Shown here: piece by piece, positions 7,731 to 14,539 of the stretch
How positions within the stretch are numbered: the first letter of the stretch is position 1
How the letters are laid out: every line of letters starts with the position of its first letter
DNA from: Actinomycetes bacterium
GTDB lineage: Bacteria; Actinomycetota; Thermoleophilia; Solirubrobacterales; Solirubrobacteraceae
Assembly (NCBI GenBank): GCA_023404805.1
Contig: JAEYAL010000177.1
Span: 1-27,177 of the forward strand
DNA length: 27,177 nt
Direction of reading: 5' to 3'
The notes under the pieces: generated by a model
The model's input: the letters and a program-made list of their open reading frames with translations, nothing else
Databases searched by the model: none
What the model was told of the DNA's origin: nothing
Translations under genes and position numbers: made by a program

Positions 7731-7814
7731 GCGGATGTGGCGGAATTGGTAGACGCGCACGGTTCAGGTCCGTGTGGGAGCAATCCCGTGGAGGTTCGAG
7801 TCCTCTCATCCGCA
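7731..7814 (+). tRNA. tRNA-Leu (anticodon CAG)
   Basis: An 84-nt class II tRNA. The acceptor GCGGATG pairs with CATCCGC, followed by discriminator A at 7814. The D-arm is TGGCGGAATTGGTAGACGC, the anticodon stem CACGG/CCGTG holds loop TTCAGGT (CAG), and there is a long variable arm TGGGAGCAATCCCG and a T-arm GGAGGTTCGAGTCCTC. CCA is not encoded. Its 3' end is repeated at 15280-15290, which marks it as a probable integration target. Confidence 0.96.
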
Positions 7815-7816
7815 CT
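7806..7816 (+). repeat. Candidate attL: tRNA-Leu 3' end, direct repeat copy 1
   Basis: TCATCCGCACT at the tRNA-Leu 3' end recurs exactly at 15280-15290 in the same orientation. tRNA 3' ends are the classic integration sites of genomic islands, and the lower-GC accessory genes lie between the two copies. Confidence 0.45.
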
Positions 7817-7820
7817 AGGG

Positions 7821-7850
7821 AGAAAACCCCCGCTTAGGCGGGGGTTTTCT
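7821..7850 (+). terminator. Terminator of tRNA-Leu
   Basis: AGAAAACCCCCGC (7821-7833) and GCGGGGGTTTTCT (7838-7850) form a 13-bp perfect stem with a TTAG loop and a T-rich 3' arm, starting seven bases after the tRNA. Confidence 0.92.
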
Positions 7851-7856
7851 GCGTTC

Positions 7857-8226
7857 TGGGGCCATGATTCCGACCCGCAGCCAGCGTCCCACGCGGACCG
7901 TGTCCCACGCTTGTGTCCCACAAACCGACCCCGAAACGCGCCCGAATCGCTGGGGTACCCCCCACCTTGCTTGCTAACTCGCCCCGCACGCTCAAGTCCC
8001 TGGGCGGTGGTCAACTCCGCCCGCTGTTCGCCGAACCTCGGAGATCGTGAGAACGATCGCGCCGGAGCGAGGACGAGGTCAGGGTCTGCGGGCCCTGCCG
8101 GAGTTCCGCGGGTGACCGTGCTCAGTTTCCGGACCATTGCCGCCGTACGGCAGGGCTTCCGCCGCTCGCCTCGGTTTCGGCGTCGATCCGACGGACTCTG
8201 CCGCTCGGCGTGCAACGCTTTGCAGG
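7857..8226. other. Non-coding stretch between tRNA-Leu and the nuclease-domain gene
   Basis: No gene is supported here. Visible elements are three GTCCCAC copies between about 7886 and 7920, GTTCG-C-CGAAC at 8026-8036 and the palindrome GCCGTACGGC at 8142-8151. The promoter of the 8227 gene presumably lies in the distal part. Confidence 0.5.
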
Positions 8227-11200
8227 ATGAGCAGCGAGGAATCGCTAGGCGCAGAACGCCCACCGGCACCGGACCAGGTGGCTGGAGCGATCCGCTACGC
8301 GCTCAGCGAGCTGGGAATCCAGAACGCCGCACATCGATTCGAAGATCTGTGCCGGTACTTCGCGCGCGCGAGGATCGCGGCAAACGTGATTCCGGCGACG
8401 GGCCCGGTCGGTGTTGGTGGTGATCAAGGTCGCGACTTCGAGACCTTCCGCACCTACCTGACAGCCGAGCTCGGAACGCACGGTGGATTCGCAGGCCGAG
8501 CGTCCTCGGCCCCGCTTGCGTTCGCCTGCACACTTCAAAGCGACAACATCAAAAGCAAGATCCGGGCGGACGTCAAGAAGATCTGCGCCGGTGATGTCAA
8601 ACCCGAGACGATCTACGCATTCGTCACGCAGGCCGTCCCGGTCGCCGATCGCCATGCCCTACAGGAAGAGATGCGAGCGACCTACGACGTGGGGCTCGAG
8701 ATCTTCGACATCATGGCGCTCTCCGAGGAACTCGCGAGCCATGACTTGTTCTGGATCGCCGAGCGGTACCTCTCGCTGCCCGCGTCGCTGGCTCCGCCTC
8801 CGCCGCCGGTGGCCGAAGGCGAGGGCCCGCCCGACTGGTACGTGGAGGATCTCAAGCGGTGGCGTGCACGTACCGAGCCGCTCGCGACCATCGGGCAGCT
8901 ACTCGATTTGCGCGCAGGTCTGCGCCTCGCGGCCCAAACGCCGCAGCTTCGTGGTGACCTCCCGTTTTGGCTCGAGACCATGCGGCACTACTGCGATCCA
9001 GCGTTCTCGCTCGAGGTTCGCCAGCGAGGCCGCTACGAAGTCATCGTCGCGACGGTGCACGGTATGCAGGATCTGCACCTGGCGGACGATCTCGTGGCCG
9101 CCTTCTTCGATGATGTCTCGTTGAACCCGACGCCGAGCACACTCGGAGATGCCGGGGTGGTCCTGAACTACGTGAGCACCGCCCTGACATACGGGGCAAC
9201 AACGCTCAGCCCGGCACAAGTCGCAAAGTGGGCGACCATGGCTCTCGGCCACGCACGGCGGTTGGCCGACGAAGCGGCCGGCCCGCTGGGACGTGCCCAG
9301 ATGCTCGAGACCATTGGCCACCTCGGGCTCTTGGTCGACCCGGTACTGATCGAACCGCCGACGACAGCTCACCCCCTGCCCGACGTCGTTGATGTTCGGG
9401 AGCAGCTCGAAGTCGGTGCTCCCGAGATCACGCGCACTCCCGAGATGGTGGACGCGGCGCTCGACATTGAAGCCGCGATGGGAGCGTGGCGCGAACTGGC
9501 CAGGATGCTTCGCGAGTTCCCACTGGTGCCAACGTCCGGACTCGCGGCGACGACGGAACTCTGCGCGCCGATGCTTGTCGATCGCCCCGAGTGGCGGGAG
9601 ATCGTAGACGCGCTCGACGCCGCGATCGAGCGTTCAGAGGGTGGTGCCGCAGTCGCCGATCGCGCGCTCGGCCGAGCGGTGTCGCTCGCGCAGGCGAACC
9701 GCATCGTCGACTCGATCGGTGAACTACAGCGCGCCATGACTGCCAGCGCGACTGGAGATTTCATCGATCGCGCCCTCGATTGCATGCTCGCACTTGGCGA
9801 GGGCTACGCGATCCTCGGACTTCCCCAGGCCGCGAAGCAATTCGCGCTCGCCGCCGCTGTCAGCGCGCACGCTTCGACGGCGCACGATGTCGGATCGTTT
9901 GTGCCGCACGGCTTTCTGAGGGCAGCCGTGCACGAGTACCGCGCCGGCAACTGGGCTAGCGCGATGGAACTCATCGATATCGGGCTAACAGCGCAGGATG
10001 TTCTCGTCGATACCGAGGCCGACGAGTGGGCCGAGAAGGACAGCGTGCGCGCAATTCGGGAGGCTGCACTGATCCGATCCGCCGCCCTAGACCTACTGCC
10101 GTCGGATACCGCGGGGCGCATGACCGAGATCCTCCGTAGCCACGGGGCCCCGGACAAGCTCCTGGACATCCGCACCGAGTGGGACGAGAACCGCTGGCGC
10201 GAGATAGCCGACGATCAACTCCGTGGCCGACCGTTTGATGACCTCGGTGCTACCCGGATCATCCGGTTTGCCGCCCTGGGCCTGGATTTTCACATCGAGT
10301 GCGAGAACGACTTCCGCGACGTGCTCGCGGCAGAGCGGCTCGCGGCTGCACTCCAGATCTGCCTCGTCGCACTGCGAGACACAGAACTGTGTCTCGCCCC
10401 CCAAAAAGTCATGGCGTTCGTATCGACGCACCCAGCCGCCGACGACGCCGGGCAGTGCGACTGGGACCCTGAATCGCAGCTCTGGCGGATCTCGTTGGGG
10501 ACTGTCGACGTTGGCCAGGCCCTCGTTCCAGAGGACGTGTCGCTCGAGCTGATGAACGCATGCGTTCAGATACTCCTCGGAGCCTCACTACTCCCTGCGA
10601 GCGATGTGATGCATGCCGTTGAGGAGAGCCTGTTCAAGCGAGGGATTCACGGAGCGTTCGTCGTCGGACGACCCTACGACGAACTTCCGCCGGTAACACG
10701 CGAGACCTTCGAGGCCAGCGGGCGGTCCGGCATCGCCAGGCCGCTCGACAGCCAGCGCCCAGACATCGACGCTCACGACGAACTCCCGTGGCGAGACGGG
10801 CCTGGCCCAACCTATTCGCGCGATGCGGCGAGAGAATCGATAGAAGCGCGCTACGAGCGGCTGCCTCCACTCATCGCGCTAACACTCGACCGCCTACGCC
10901 GCGACGGGCGCTTCGAGCAGACCGTGACCGAACTACGCGCTCGCGGCTGGCGCGACTGGCACATTCTCGCCGCTGTGCATACGGTCGCCGTCCAAGCCCG
11001 TCTGGCGGCGGCCGGACTGAACACGGCGGGAGCGGTCTCGACTCGAGCCGGTGTGGAGGCCGCGCGCGCGGTAATGATCGCTCCGGAAACGCCAGATGAC
11101 GCAACGCTGCCATTGTCGCACTACCTGGACGTCGACAATCTAGAGCGGCATCTCGAGGTCACCCAACCGAACACACTCGCTATCTGGGACCTCGAGCCCA

Positions 11201-11322
11201 AGGATGGCCTCGACTACAGCGCCGCCGCGAGAGTTCTGTTCGAACGCTACGCCTACTGGGACGACGACGAACCCCATCCGGATCCGTTCGGTGCCCCAGC
11301 ACTAGCGGATGCCGGCAAGTAG
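8227..11322 (+). CDS. Large putative defence protein: N-terminal PD-(D/E)XK-type nuclease domain plus helical region
   Basis: A 1031-residue protein; ATG 8227 is chosen because the longer frame upstream (from 8137) is Arg-rich and shadow-like. Residues 20-185 look like a restriction-endonuclease-type fold. An alpha-helix carries the acidic HRFEDLCRYFAR, then GGDQGRDFETF (Asp66/Asp70), a strand LAFACTLQ with downstream IKSKI lysines in place of the usual E/Q-x-K, and a closing helix before IAERYLSLP. A Pro-rich linker (189-203) follows, and the rest is alpha-helical and repeat-like with no recognised catalytic motif. Domain assignment is by pattern, not search. In the island, convergent with the ubiquitin-like operon, it is plausibly an effector or an independent anti-phage nuclease. 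The 3' end overlaps the small XRE gene on the other strand. Confidence 0.8.
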   Translation: MSSEESLGAERPPAPDQVAGAIRYALSELGIQNAAHRFEDLCRYFARARIAANVIPATGPVGVGGDQGRDFETFRTYLTAELGTHGGFAGRASSAPLAFACTLQSDNIKSKIRADVKKICAGDVKPETIYAFVTQAVPVADRHALQEEMRATYDVGLEIFDIMALSEELASHDLFWIAERYLSLPASLAPPPPPVAEGEGPPDWYVEDLKRWRARTEPLATIGQLLDLRAGLRLAAQTPQLRGDLPFWLETMRHYCDPAFSLEVRQRGRYEVIVATVHGMQDLHLADDLVAAFFDDVSLNPTPSTLGDAGVVLNYVSTALTYGATTLSPAQVAKWATMALGHARRLADEAAGPLGRAQMLETIGHLGLLVDPVLIEPPTTAHPLPDVVDVREQLEVGAPEITRTPEMVDAALDIEAAMGAWRELARMLREFPLVPTSGLAATTELCAPMLVDRPEWREIVDALDAAIERSEGGAAVADRALGRAVSLAQANRIVDSIGELQRAMTASATGDFIDRALDCMLALGEGYAILGLPQAAKQFALAAAVSAHASTAHDVGSFVPHGFLRAAVHEYRAGNWASAMELIDIGLTAQDVLVDTEADEWAEKDSVRAIREAALIRSAALDLLPSDTAGRMTEILRSHGAPDKLLDIRTEWDENRWREIADDQLRGRPFDDLGATRIIRFAALGLDFHIECENDFRDVLAAERLAAALQICLVALRDTELCLAPQKVMAFVSTHPAADDAGQCDWDPESQLWRISLGTVDVGQALVPEDVSLELMNACVQILLGASLLPASDVMHAVEESLFKRGIHGAFVVGRPYDELPPVTRETFEASGRSGIARPLDSQRPDIDAHDELPWRDGPGPTYSRDAARESIEARYERLPPLIALTLDRLRRDGRFEQTVTELRARGWRDWHILAAVHTVAVQARLAAAGLNTAGAVSTRAGVEAARAVMIAPETPDDATLPLSHYLDVDNLERHLEVTQPNTLAIWDLEPKDGLDYSAAARVLFERYAYWDDDEPHPDPFGAPALADAGK

Positions 11323-11532
11323 CTCCGCGGGCGTCACCCCGAGCCCGCGAGCGAGCTTCGTGAGGACGATGACCCCCGGGTCACGCTGCTGGCGCTCGAT
11401 CCGGCCGACATCGCTCAACGCGAGCCCGCCTCGGTGGGCCACTTCTTCTTGACTCAAGCCGAGCGCCAGACCAGTGAACGGAGATGCTGAGCGCATCATC
11501 GTGATGGAGGGCACCTCGACGGGCATAGGCAT
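11302..11532 (-). CDS. Small XRE-family helix-turn-helix protein
   Basis: A 76-residue frame (a 65-residue version would start at ATG 11498-11496). LGLSQEEVAHRGGLALSDVGRIERQQRDPGVIVLTKLARGLGVTPAELLAG is a textbook XRE/Cro DNA-binding domain. Helix 1, normally an Arg/Leu-rich stretch before LSQEE, is replaced by ASPFTGLALG, so the N-terminus may be shortened or frameshifted. Its stop lies inside the last codons of the convergent 8227-11322 gene. It is likely a local regulator or an antitoxin-like protein; its partner is unknown. Confidence 0.65.
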   Translation of the reverse strand: MPMPVEVPSITMMRSASPFTGLALGLSQEEVAHRGGLALSDVGRIERQQRDPGVIVLTKLARGLGVTPAELLAGIR

Positions 11533-11704
11533 CCGAGCTACCGGTGAGCCTGCTCATCATCACGTCGGGCCGCTAGAGGACCCCAAGGTTCGGGCAGATG
11601 TCCAGCAGATCATGGAAGGTGGGGTCGAGGCCTTCGTGCGTCGCGAGCGCCGGTACAACAACGAACTTGATCCGTACCGAGCCGCCCTCCGCGCGAGTAG
11701 GTGA
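11474..11704 (+). CDS. Possible small protein antisense to the XRE start region
   Basis: A 76-codon frame fills the otherwise empty gap between the small XRE gene and the DUF6527-like gene. The second half (EDPKVRADVQQIMEGGVEAFVRRERRYNNELDPYRAAL) is charged and helix-like, unlike the Arg/Pro/Ala strings of shadow frames here. There is no clear ribosome-binding site, and the first 59 bases overlap the XRE frame on the other strand; starting at ATG 11504 would remove about half of that overlap. I do not recognise a family. Confidence 0.3.
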   Translation: MNGDAERIIVMEGTSTGIGIRATGEPAHHHVGPLEDPKVRADVQQIMEGGVEAFVRRERRYNNELDPYRAALRASR

Positions 11705-11710
11705 CCCGAT

Positions 11711-11725
11711 CGCGGGTCGCCCGCG
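11711..11725 (-). terminator. GC hairpin after the ubiquitin-like operon
   Basis: CGCGGG and CCCGCG arms with a TCG loop, four bases past the stop codon of the DUF6527-like gene. There is no U tract, so it is a candidate terminator only. Confidence 0.4.
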
Positions 11726-11729
11726 GAGC

Positions 11730-12149
11730 CTATGCAGGACGCCCGAACTTGCGAACACGGGTGACGGCTCGTGACCACCAAGACGTGGGGAGAACAGCGT
11801 CCTCTCGCCGAAGAGCCTCCGATCCGCCGGAGCCGCGGTCGAACGCCCGTGCCGCGTCGATCTGCGCCTGGGTCCAGCGGCCGGCCCACCGAACCTGGTT
11901 GTCGCGGATCCAGTAGTGGGATCGGCAGGCGAGACTCCAATTTCCCACGGACGGCGAGAGCGACAGGTGTTCGCCGTCGTAGCTGAATCGCCAGTCGCGC
12001 GGGCTGAGCGGGGTGACGACCTCGTGGCCACAGCCGCAACAGCAGAGATGGACCACGGTCCCGTAGTTCGCGCAGACGTAGAGGATCCCGGGCTCGAGGT
12101 CGCCGGGCACGAACTCGACGAAACGAGGCTCGATCAGTCTGGCCTTCAT
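11730..12149 (-). CDS. DUF6527-like Cys-rich protein of bacterial ubiquitin-like operons
   Basis: A 139-residue protein of unknown function. The core CCCGCGHEVVTPLSP (Cys36-38, Cys40), then SLSPSVGNW and CRSHYWIRDNQVRWAG (Cys75, His78), matches my memory of DUF6527, a family seen beside multiubiquitin and ThiF proteins. The clustered Cys plus Cys75/His78 suggest a zinc-binding fold. ATG 12149 overlaps the stop of the E1-like gene (ATGA), so the two are translationally coupled. A role in conjugation, recognition or removal of the ubiquitin-like protein is inference from context. A GC hairpin follows its stop. Confidence 0.75.
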   Translation of the reverse strand: MKARLIEPRFVEFVPGDLEPGILYVCANYGTVVHLCCCGCGHEVVTPLSPRDWRFSYDGEHLSLSPSVGNWSLACRSHYWIRDNQVRWAGRWTQAQIDAARAFDRGSGGSEALRREDAVLPTSWWSRAVTRVRKFGRPA

Positions 12150-13321
12150 GCCGCATCCTCGTCGCTGACGAGCGAGTTGCTATCGATCGCGTAGACCGCT
12201 GTGGTGTTCGACGCGAAGTCAGCGTAGATCCCGCAGTGTTGCTTCCAACGGATCACGGCGTGAGCGGCGTTCAGCGCGTTGAGTTCGCTGATCTGGATGT
12301 TGGCGGTATAGACGTCCTCCGGGGTATCGGCGGCGAATGAGAGATCCCGGAGTCCTTCAGTGCGCTCCGAACTCCAGTAGGTCGTGCGGACCTGGCCCCC
12401 GACTGCTTGATCGTTGCGCCATAGTGCCATCCCGACATCTACAAACGGGATGCCGCGCTCGACGAGGAAGTCGACCACGACGCGCTTGCTCGGCCCGTCG
12501 TCTACACAGACGAAGACGAAGTCGAGCGGGCTGAGTTCGTGGACATTGCTCTCGTCGATGAACTCGGCGTGTGTTCGGATGCCTCGTCGCATGCCACCGT
12601 ACATGCGCGCGAAGTAGTCGACCTTTGCCAGCCGCTCCCGCAAAGTTTCGACGTCGGCAGCTCCGGGCGAGCGAAACGCGTTGTGCTGCAGAAAGGTGTC
12701 GCCATCGAACAAGTCGACCTCGACGGGCGTCTTGGCAACGTGGTCGAGAACATGGGCTCCGGTCCCGCCCAGGCCAACGATTCCCACACGGTGTCCGCGC
12801 ACCCTTGACGAGATGTCTCCGATCCCCGCGCGACCACTAGCGCTGTCCGCGTACAGGAAGATGGACTCCGCGTCGTCGCTCTCGACAATCTTGAACGTGC
12901 GCGGTGTGGCGCTCGGATCGATGCGCAGCGCTGGCCCGGAGATGATCTCTGCGTAGCGGTGCATCTTCTCGAAGTAGTCTGGGTCGGGCTCCGGTGGCTT
13001 GCTGGAGAAGCCGCAAACGATGGGCAGCCCGGGAGCGAGATCCCGCGCGGTCTCATCGTGGATCACCTTGGTGAGGCGGGCTCCGTTCTCGTCGCACGGC
13101 ATCTCGCTGGCAGCGAAGTAGGCGACGTGGTCCGACGGGCGGTGGGTCACGTCACCGGCGAGGTTCAGCGTCGACACCAAGGTGCCTCTCTCGACCGTGC
13201 CGGTGCTCGTCACGTAGGGGATGCCGGACACGAGAAGGTGGCCGTGCTCGATAGAGACCTCGTAGCCCTCGTTCACGAGGCGCGTGAGGTCGGGGCTACG
13301 ACTTATTGCTGTGGCCGACAT
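12146..13321 (-). CDS. E1-like ThiF-family adenylyltransferase with N-terminal DUF6791-like domain
   Basis: 391 residues. The C-terminal half is an E1/ThiF Rossmann fold: VGIVGLGGTGAHVLDHV (179-195), acidic LFDGD (204-208), Arg217 in HNAFRSPGA as the E1 arginine, Lys233 in LAKVDYFARMYG, and FVCVDD (270-275). Such enzymes adenylate the C-terminus of a ubiquitin-like protein. After VDVGMALWRNDQAVGGQVRTTYWS, where E1s usually carry the catalytic Cys, there is none; the only cysteines are 76, 103, 272 and 363. The N-terminal 170 residues, with HVAYFAASEMPCDENG (Cys76), resemble the DUF6791 domain of bacterial ThiF proteins. The start overlaps the ubiquitin-like gene by 26 bases, and the end overlaps the DUF6527-like gene by ATGA. 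Confidence 0.87.
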   Translation of the reverse strand: MSATAISRSPDLTRLVNEGYEVSIEHGHLLVSGIPYVTSTGTVERGTLVSTLNLAGDVTHRPSDHVAYFAASEMPCDENGARLTKVIHDETARDLAPGLPIVCGFSSKPPEPDPDYFEKMHRYAEIISGPALRIDPSATPRTFKIVESDDAESIFLYADSASGRAGIGDISSRVRGHRVGIVGLGGTGAHVLDHVAKTPVEVDLFDGDTFLQHNAFRSPGAADVETLRERLAKVDYFARMYGGMRRGIRTHAEFIDESNVHELSPLDFVFVCVDDGPSKRVVVDFLVERGIPFVDVGMALWRNDQAVGGQVRTTYWSSERTEGLRDLSFAADTPEDVYTANIQISELNALNAAHAVIRWKQHCGIYADFASNTTAVYAIDSNSLVSDEDAA

Positions 13322-13577
13322 TGAAGATCATGCCCTCCTTGACGTCGACGGACTGGCCCTCGAGGAGGCGGCCTTGCTTCTTGCCGGACTTCCAACTGAT
13401 CGTGAAGACAACGTTGTCGCCCGACGGGATCGGATCGAACGCCAGGGCCACAACCTCGTCAAAAGTGAGGCTCTTGGAGTCGACCGTCTTCTTGCGGCCG
13501 TTGACGATCACCGTCGTGGTCTTGGTGTGCTCTTCATGGCGGTCATCTGGGTCTGCGTGCGTCTGCTTCTCGGACAT
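13296..13577 (-). CDS. Ubiquitin-like protein (single multiubiquitin-type beta-grasp domain)
   Basis: 93 residues. A charged, probably disordered N-terminus (1-19) precedes one beta-grasp-like domain, TTVIVNGRKKTVDSKSLTF through DNVVFTISW and LLEGQSVDVKEGMIFNVGHSNKS. The GQSV-x5-GMIFNV end is characteristic of the bacterial multiubiquitin family; here there is one copy rather than a tandem. The C-terminus ends in SNKS, not Gly-Gly, and there are no Cys. It is the first gene of the operon with the E1-like and DUF6527-like genes, and AGGAAG about 10 bases before ATG serves as ribosome-binding site. It is probably the modifier that the E1-like protein activates. Family assignment is from pattern recognition. 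Confidence 0.85.
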   Translation of the reverse strand: MSEKQTHADPDDRHEEHTKTTTVIVNGRKKTVDSKSLTFDEVVALAFDPIPSGDNVVFTISWKSGKKQGRLLEGQSVDVKEGMIFNVGHSNKS

Positions 13578-13594
13578 CGGCCGGCTACTTCCTA

Positions 13595-13680
13595 GTTCGG
13601 GATAGATAGCGTGTGTTCGCTATCCCGAACCATGCTAGCAGGTGGTTCGGAGGAGCGAACTCGATCGGATAAGATCGAAC
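13595..13680. promoter_or_regulatory. Divergent operator array: two GTTCG-N6-CGAAC sites with flanking half-sites
   Basis: GTTCG-N6-CGAAC occurs at 13615-13630 and again at 13645-13660, exactly 30 bp apart. Single half-sites flank them symmetrically: GTTCG at 13595-13599 and CGAAC at 13676-13680, each 20 bp outward. It lies between the ubiquitin-like operon (minus) and the ImmA-like/XRE pair (plus). A plausible -10, TAAGAT at 13670-13675, sits 6 bases before the GTG start at 13682, suggesting a leaderless mRNA. TATCTA on the minus strand overlaps the left part. The XRE protein at 14532 is the obvious candidate binder. Confidence 0.7.
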
Positions 13681-13681
13681 C

Positions 13682-14539
13682 GTGGCGTCCCTTCTGCAGC
13701 AGGCACGAGACCTCCGACCCTCGGCGTCGGACGAGCAACACGTCATCCGCATCGCCGCCGACCTGATTGAGGAGTGGCAGCTCGAGCCCGCCGTCTCGCT
13801 AGACGTCGTCGCCCAGATCCAAGGCATCACCCGAATTGATCGGGTTCCGCTAGACGTGGCCGCGTGTCTCGTGCCGGGGCCGGAGGGCGCCGTCATCAAG
13901 CTGCGGGAGTCCGACTCCGTTGAGCGCCAGAACTTTTCTGGATTCCACGAGATCGGGCACACGTTCCTTCCCGGCTACCAGCTCCAGATCCAGTTCCGCT
14001 GCGCCCCGAGCCCGGCGATTGCGCGAGATCCAGTCGAAGCGCTATGTGATCTCGCGGCCTCGGAACTTCTGCTGCCCCGGCGACACATGCTCGCGGACTT
14101 GAAGGACGCCGATCTGACGTTCGACGTCGTGCAGGAACTTGGAACTCGGTACGCCGCTAGTTTTGAGGCCACCGCGCGCCGCGTCGCTGCGCTCTGGCAC
14201 GAGCCGGCTTTCGTGCTGCGCCTTGAGGTCATGAACAAACCACGAGACGTCGCCGGCGCACCGCCGTGCCTTCGTTCCTCAACGTTCGTCCCGGGCGGCC
14301 CAGCATGGCCTCCCATCTCGCGGTATAAGTCGCTCGCCGCTGACGATCCGCTGCAAGCCGTCTCAACAGACGGCAGATTCGAGGGGAAGACCACGCTTCG
14401 TGGGCTTACCGACGGCTCGCGGGTCTTCCACGTCGAGGCAGTCAACAGCCCGTGGGTCGATGCCCAGACGGGCGAGTTGAGAGAACGTGTCCTCGCGCTC
14501 GTGACCCCCGTGCGCTCGAAACGCTCCGCCAATGTCTGA
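13682..14539 (+). CDS. ImmA/IrrE-family metallopeptidase
   Basis: 285 residues with a GTG start that appears leaderless. FHEIGHTFLP contains the zinc-metallopeptidase HExxH motif (His89, Glu90, His93), and EALCDLAASELLLPRR provides the third ligand region (Glu119) and the conserved LLLP helix of ImmA/IrrE proteins. Family members cleave a partner XRE repressor to derepress genes in response to DNA damage or another signal. The downstream XRE gene overlaps it by 8 bases, matching this pairing. The C-terminal 80 residues are a variable domain that may sense the signal. It is divergent from the ubiquitin-like operon across a shared operator region. Confidence 0.9.
   Translation: MASLLQQARDLRPSASDEQHVIRIAADLIEEWQLEPAVSLDVVAQIQGITRIDRVPLDVAACLVPGPEGAVIKLRESDSVERQNFSGFHEIGHTFLPGYQLQIQFRCAPSPAIARDPVEALCDLAASELLLPRRHMLADLKDADLTFDVVQELGTRYAASFEATARRVAALWHEPAFVLRLEVMNKPRDVAGAPPCLRSSTFVPGGPAWPPISRYKSLAADDPLQAVSTDGRFEGKTTLRGLTDGSRVFHVEAVNSPWVDAQTGELRERVLALVTPVRSKRSANV

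Noticed and set aside
7451..8269. Minus-strand frame next to tRNA-Leu as a possible integrase remnant
   Set aside because: It crosses the tRNA and its terminator and shows no tyrosine or serine recombinase motif.
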